64,000 nt of DNA from DASWJS01 sp036397035. GTDB taxonomy: Bacteria > Actinomycetota > AC-67. Position 1 is the stretch's first letter, and each line of letters begins with the position of its first letter. Position numbers and translations under genes: made by a program. The stretch is taken from positions 1 through 64,000 of the forward strand of contig DASWJS010000017.1 of the NCBI GenBank assembly GCA_036397035.1, given 5' to 3'. The notes under the pieces are model-generated. The model was given only the letters and a program-made list of their open reading frames with translations, did not search any database and was not told the DNA's origin. Of the stretch, positions 61,000-64,000 are shown in pieces.

Positions 61000-62837
61000 A
61001 GCGCATCCTGCGCGCGGCGAGCCTCGTGCTCGCGACTGCGGTCGTGCTGGGGCTCGCCGCCCCGGCGAACGCCGCGGTGACCGACGTCGCCTTCGACGGC
61101 ACCGACACCACAACCGGAGGAAACTGGTCGTTCACCAACGCGGCCGAGACGACTCGCACCTACCAGTACGGGTCCTTCGCCTACGCCCTGCCGAACTCGA
61201 TCGGTCAGTTCGAGTACGAGGTCGGCGGCGACAACACCTCGCAGCCCTCGCTCGACGAGACCGGGGGCATGGGCTTCGGCGACGAGGGCTACACCGGCGA
61301 GCAGGCCGCCTACCGGGTGCACGGCCCCCTCGGGGACGCCGACCCGCGCGCGCTGATGCTCCCGAGCGGGACCGAGCGCCGTCCCACCGCCTGCTACGGG
61401 CCCACCGTGTCGACCTCGCTCACGCTGCCGGCCGGCAACTACCGCGTGGCCGTCTACATCCTGGACTGGGACCGCAACGGCCGGATCCAGACGACCCTGA
61501 CCGCCTCCGACGGCGACACGGCCACCAACACGGTGATCGACGCCCTCAACGGCGTCTACCAGCTCTTCGACGTGCACTCCAACGGCATCCAGCCGGTCAC
61601 GATCGCCTCCAGCATCGACGCCGGCCCGAACGCAGTGATCTCGGGCGTGTTCGTCGACGCGCTCGGCGCGCCGGTCGTCGGCAGCACGTGGAGCGGGCTG
61701 GACACCACGACCCAGGGCAACTGGGTCGGCGTCTACGGCGCGACCGGCTACCTGCTGTGCGGCATGAACACGCCGACCGGCGCCGCGCTGGGCTGGACCT
61801 CCAGCCTCGACGTGGCGAGCGGGCTCGTCTACTCGATCGCCGGCAACACCTACGCGTGGGCCGACGCCTTCGCGGTGCAGACCGTGGTGGAGCCCGCCTA
61901 CGCCTTCGCCTGGACCGGCTGGTCCCCGGAGGCAACCGGCGACGCACGGTACGCGACGTTCTGGAAGTACAACTCGACCACCGGCGGAGCGGCGACGCCC
62001 GGCGACCGCCGCGCGACGACGTGGGACTCCTACGACGAGGTCGCCGGCTACACCAGGCCGCTCGTGGTGGACCTGCACCTGCCGGCCAACTCCGACGCCG
62101 AGCGCGACGGGTTCAAGCTCGCGCTCTACTTCCTGGACTTCGAGGGCTACCGCGCGCAGGACCTCGTCATCCGGGACGTGACGCGGGGCGTGACGCTCCC
62201 GACCGAGCACATCGCGAACTTCCAGGGCGGCATCTACTACCGCTACGTCGTGCCCGCCGGCACGGACCTGGAGATCACCCTCACCAAGACGGCGGGCCAG
62301 AACGCGGTGCTCTCCGGCATCTTCCTCGACGAGCTGTCCACGCACGGCGACGGCGGCACTCCTCCGGACGAGCCGCCGGTCGTGAACGAGCCGCGCACGC
62401 CCGGATACTGGGGCAACTGGAGCAACCACTTCACCCAGGCGCAGTTCCAGGCGATCCTCGACGCGGCGATCGCCCAGTGCCCGGCGTTTGCCGGCACGAG
62501 CGTCAAGCAGGCGACCGACAAGCTGCGCGCGGACGCCTGGGCCATGTCCGACAAGCTCGCCCAGCACTTCCTGGCCTTCTGCCTGAACATCGCCGACCGC
62601 CGCCTGAACCCCAACACGCACGTCGACCTGACCAGGATCCTCGGCGCGCTGACGGTGTTCGGGGACGACACGCGGACGGTCGAGCACATCCGGGCGAAGG
62701 TGCAGTTCAAGTGGGACTCGCAGGGCACGCCGTGGAAGGCGTGGTCGCGCATGCAGCAGGAGATCGCCAAGAACGTCCTCGACGCGATCAACAACGACGG
62801 CAGCGGCTTGCTGATGGACGTCGAGATCCTGCTGTGA
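60996..62837 (+). CDS. Secreted A-B repeat protein with TPGYW C-terminal domain
   Basis: 613 aa, ATG 60996 with AAGGAGG; signal peptide (KRILRAASLVLATAVVLGLA). Module A at 28-222, starting FDGTDTTTGGNW and ending NAVISGVFVD. Module B at 229-447, starting LDTTTQGNWVGVYGATGY and ending NAVLSGIFLDE. After a Pro-rich linker, residues 467-613 form a helical domain starting RTPGYWGNWSNHF, similar to TPGYWKNH segments of other bacterial surface proteins. It overlaps WecG/TagA (ATGA) and the glycosylphosphotransferase (GTGA), so it is part of the biosynthesis operon. Confidence 0.78.
   Translation: MKRILRAASLVLATAVVLGLAAPANAAVTDVAFDGTDTTTGGNWSFTNAAETTRTYQYGSFAYALPNSIGQFEYEVGGDNTSQPSLDETGGMGFGDEGYTGEQAAYRVHGPLGDADPRALMLPSGTERRPTACYGPTVSTSLTLPAGNYRVAVYILDWDRNGRIQTTLTASDGDTATNTVIDALNGVYQLFDVHSNGIQPVTIASSIDAGPNAVISGVFVDALGAPVVGSTWSGLDTTTQGNWVGVYGATGYLLCGMNTPTGAALGWTSSLDVASGLVYSIAGNTYAWADAFAVQTVVEPAYAFAWTGWSPEATGDARYATFWKYNSTTGGAATPGDRRATTWDSYDEVAGYTRPLVVDLHLPANSDAERDGFKLALYFLDFEGYRAQDLVIRDVTRGVTLPTEHIANFQGGIYYRYVVPAGTDLEITLTKTAGQNAVLSGIFLDELSTHGDGGTPPDEPPVVNEPRTPGYWGNWSNHFTQAQFQAILDAAIAQCPAFAGTSVKQATDKLRADAWAMSDKLAQHFLAFCLNIADRRLNPNTHVDLTRILGALTVFGDDTRTVEHIRAKVQFKWDSQGTPWKAWSRMQQEIAKNVLDAINNDGSGLLMDVEILL
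61077..62336 (+). repeat. Repeat unit A-B of repeat protein 3
   Basis: Module A at 61077-61661 and module B at 61680-62336. YRVAVYILDWDRNGRIQTT in A matches YRLSVYSLDWDRNGRVQTT in module A2 of repeat protein 1, the closest pair. Confidence 0.75.
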
Positions 62838-64000
62838 CGATCGAGCGAACCGCCGCCCGTCCGGGGCGGGCGCTCGCGCCCGACGAGCTGGTCGTTCTGC
62901 CCGGCCGGGTGCCGCCGTGGGTCGGCGGCATCCGGCTGGGAGCCGACGTGCTCGGGCTCGCCGCCGGCTTGCTGATCAGCCTCGGGCTGCGCGGACGCAT
63001 CCTGGAACCACTCTCGGGCCCGACGAGCGTCGTCACGCACGGCCTCGGGCTCGCCGTGCTGATCCCCGTCTGGCTCGCGATCCACTTGCTCGCCCTCAAC
63101 CATGCCGGCCTCTACCGCAAGCGGGTCACGCGATCGGCCGTAGACGACCTGCCCCGCATGGGGCGGGGCGTCACCTACGGGGCCCTGGTCGATCTCGCCA
63201 CGACCTACGTGCTGCGGGTCGCCACGCCCCGGGGGCTGATCATGGCGGCATGGGCGGTGGCGATGGTCGCGATCGCGAGCGGCCGGGCGCTTGCGTACGC
63301 ATGGGAACGCCGCTACTTCCGCACGTCCGACGACGGCGAACGGGCGATCATCGTCGGCGGCGGCGTCCTGGCCGTCCGCACGCTCGAGCAGCTCGAGCGC
63401 GTCCCCCACGACGGCCTCCGCCTGATCGGCTCGGTCGGCGAGGACCGCTTGCGCGACGACGTGCCCTACCTCGGCGGGGTCGACGACCTGCCCGCCATCG
63501 TCGCGGCCTACGGCGCCGACCAAGTCATCGTCGCCCAGGACGGCTCGGATGCGCCGGGCCTGACCGGGGCCATCTGGTCGACCGGCGGCATGCGCACGCG
63601 CGTGTCCCTGGTGGCGTCGCACCCCGACCTGATCCTTCCCTTCGGCGAGCACGACCGCCTCGGCACGCTGCCGCTGATCCACGTCCGCCATCCCCAGACC
63701 CGCCCGGTCGCGCGCCGCGTGCGGGACGTGATCGACTGGTCGGCCGCGCTCCTTGCGAGCATCGTCACGGCGCCGCTCGTGCTGCTGCTGGCGGCGATCG
63801 TGCGCCTGGACTCGCCCGGCCCCGCCTTCTTCCGCCAGAAGCGCGTCGGCCGCGACGGCAAGGTCTTCGACGTCGTCAAGCTGCGCACGATGGACGCCGA
63901 CGCCGACGCGCGCAAGGAAAGTCTGGCACCACTCAACGAAGCCGACGGGCCGCTGTTCAAGATGAGGGACGACCCGCGCATCACCCGGGCCGGACGGTGG
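62834..64000 (+). CDS. Polyprenyl glycosylphosphotransferase (WbaP-like), 3' truncated
   Basis: 389 codons to the window edge, GTG 62834. N-terminal membrane helices (about 33-50, 68-90, 118-135), a CoA-binding-like Rossmann segment (AIIVGGGVLAVRTLEQLE), then a membrane helix and the start of the sugar-transferase domain: PGPAFFRQKRVGRDGKVFDV, then KLRTM. It would load the first sugar phosphate onto undecaprenyl phosphate, initiating the polymer. The catalytic C-terminus is outside. Confidence 0.9.
   Translation, partial: MTIERTAARPGRALAPDELVVLPGRVPPWVGGIRLGADVLGLAAGLLISLGLRGRILEPLSGPTSVVTHGLGLAVLIPVWLAIHLLALNHAGLYRKRVTRSAVDDLPRMGRGVTYGALVDLATTYVLRVATPRGLIMAAWAVAMVAIASGRALAYAWERRYFRTSDDGERAIIVGGGVLAVRTLEQLERVPHDGLRLIGSVGEDRLRDDVPYLGGVDDLPAIVAAYGADQVIVAQDGSDAPGLTGAIWSTGGMRTRVSLVASHPDLILPFGEHDRLGTLPLIHVRHPQTRPVARRVRDVIDWSAALLASIVTAPLVLLLAAIVRLDSPGPAFFRQKRVGRDGKVFDVVKLRTMDADADARKESLAPLNEADGPLFKMRDDPRITRAGRW

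Noticed and set aside
1..64000. Insertion sequences, integrases or phage genes
   Set aside because: No transposase or integrase motif or terminal inverted repeats were seen anywhere in the window.

Overview
The window is high-GC (roughly 70 %) bacterial DNA, densely packed, with many ATGA/GTGA/TGATG start-stop overlaps and frequent GTG starts. The gene content points to Actinomycetota: a pafB-pafC-(insert)-tatA-tatC-helY block, a DUF4193 protein, lnt followed by a Ppm1-type polyprenol-phosphate mannose synthase, a gcvH-GarA-MerR-BFN-MerR-gcvP block, a parA-scpA-scpB-rluB-cmk-der block, and an LAxTG (sortase E type) wall anchor. The first, fourth and fifth blocks match Mycobacterium tuberculosis Rv2096c-Rv2092c, Rv1826-Rv1832 and Rv1708-Rv1713, but with different insertions. 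The archaeal-type herA-nurA genes suggest a deep-branching lineage (inference).

Layout. 1-12.7 kb: partial DUF3866 gene, the WYL regulators PafB/PafC, two coupled orphan histidine kinases on the opposite strand, small envelope proteins and a lipoprotein, TatA/TatC, HelY. 12.7-17.7 kb: lipid kinase, secreted metallophosphoesterase, acyl-CoA dehydrogenase, small secreted protein. 17.7-23.8 kb: a minus-strand operon herA-sbcD-sbcC-nurA for DNA end processing, in the gene order known from archaeal herA-mre11-rad50-nurA operons. 23.9-26.5 kb: DUF4193, lnt, ppm1. 26.5-46.8 kb: about 20 kb of genes all on the minus strand, read from parA down to gcvPB (chromosome partition/SMC, rRNA modification, aromatic amino acids, cmk, der, tRNA-Pro, cupredoxins, phospholipid and GDP-mannose synthesis, glycine cleavage with its MerR/FHA neighbours).

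47.4-64 kb is a surface polysaccharide locus: LuxR-type response regulator, Wzz-like protein, a BY-kinase-like protein lacking its P-loop, glycosyltransferases, an O-antigen-ligase-like polymerase, a methyltransferase, a WecG/TagA enzyme and a polyprenyl glycosylphosphotransferase that runs off the window end. Three secreted proteins are interleaved with these genes. All are built from the same alternating A-B module pair (eight modules in all). One carries an LAKTG wall anchor; another is translationally coupled to the enzymes on both sides. I regard this as the most interesting system here: a probable family of polysaccharide-associated matrix or surface proteins.

Two further points deserve attention. 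The parA/RHH pair has an unusual 197-nt out-of-frame overlap and nearby palindromic TTTRTCGAYAAA-like sites. Several proteins also have replaced catalytic motifs: HerA P-loop, BY-kinase-like P-loop, site-2 protease HExxH, and a phosphomannomutase domain. No rRNA, CRISPR array, insertion sequence or phage gene was seen.
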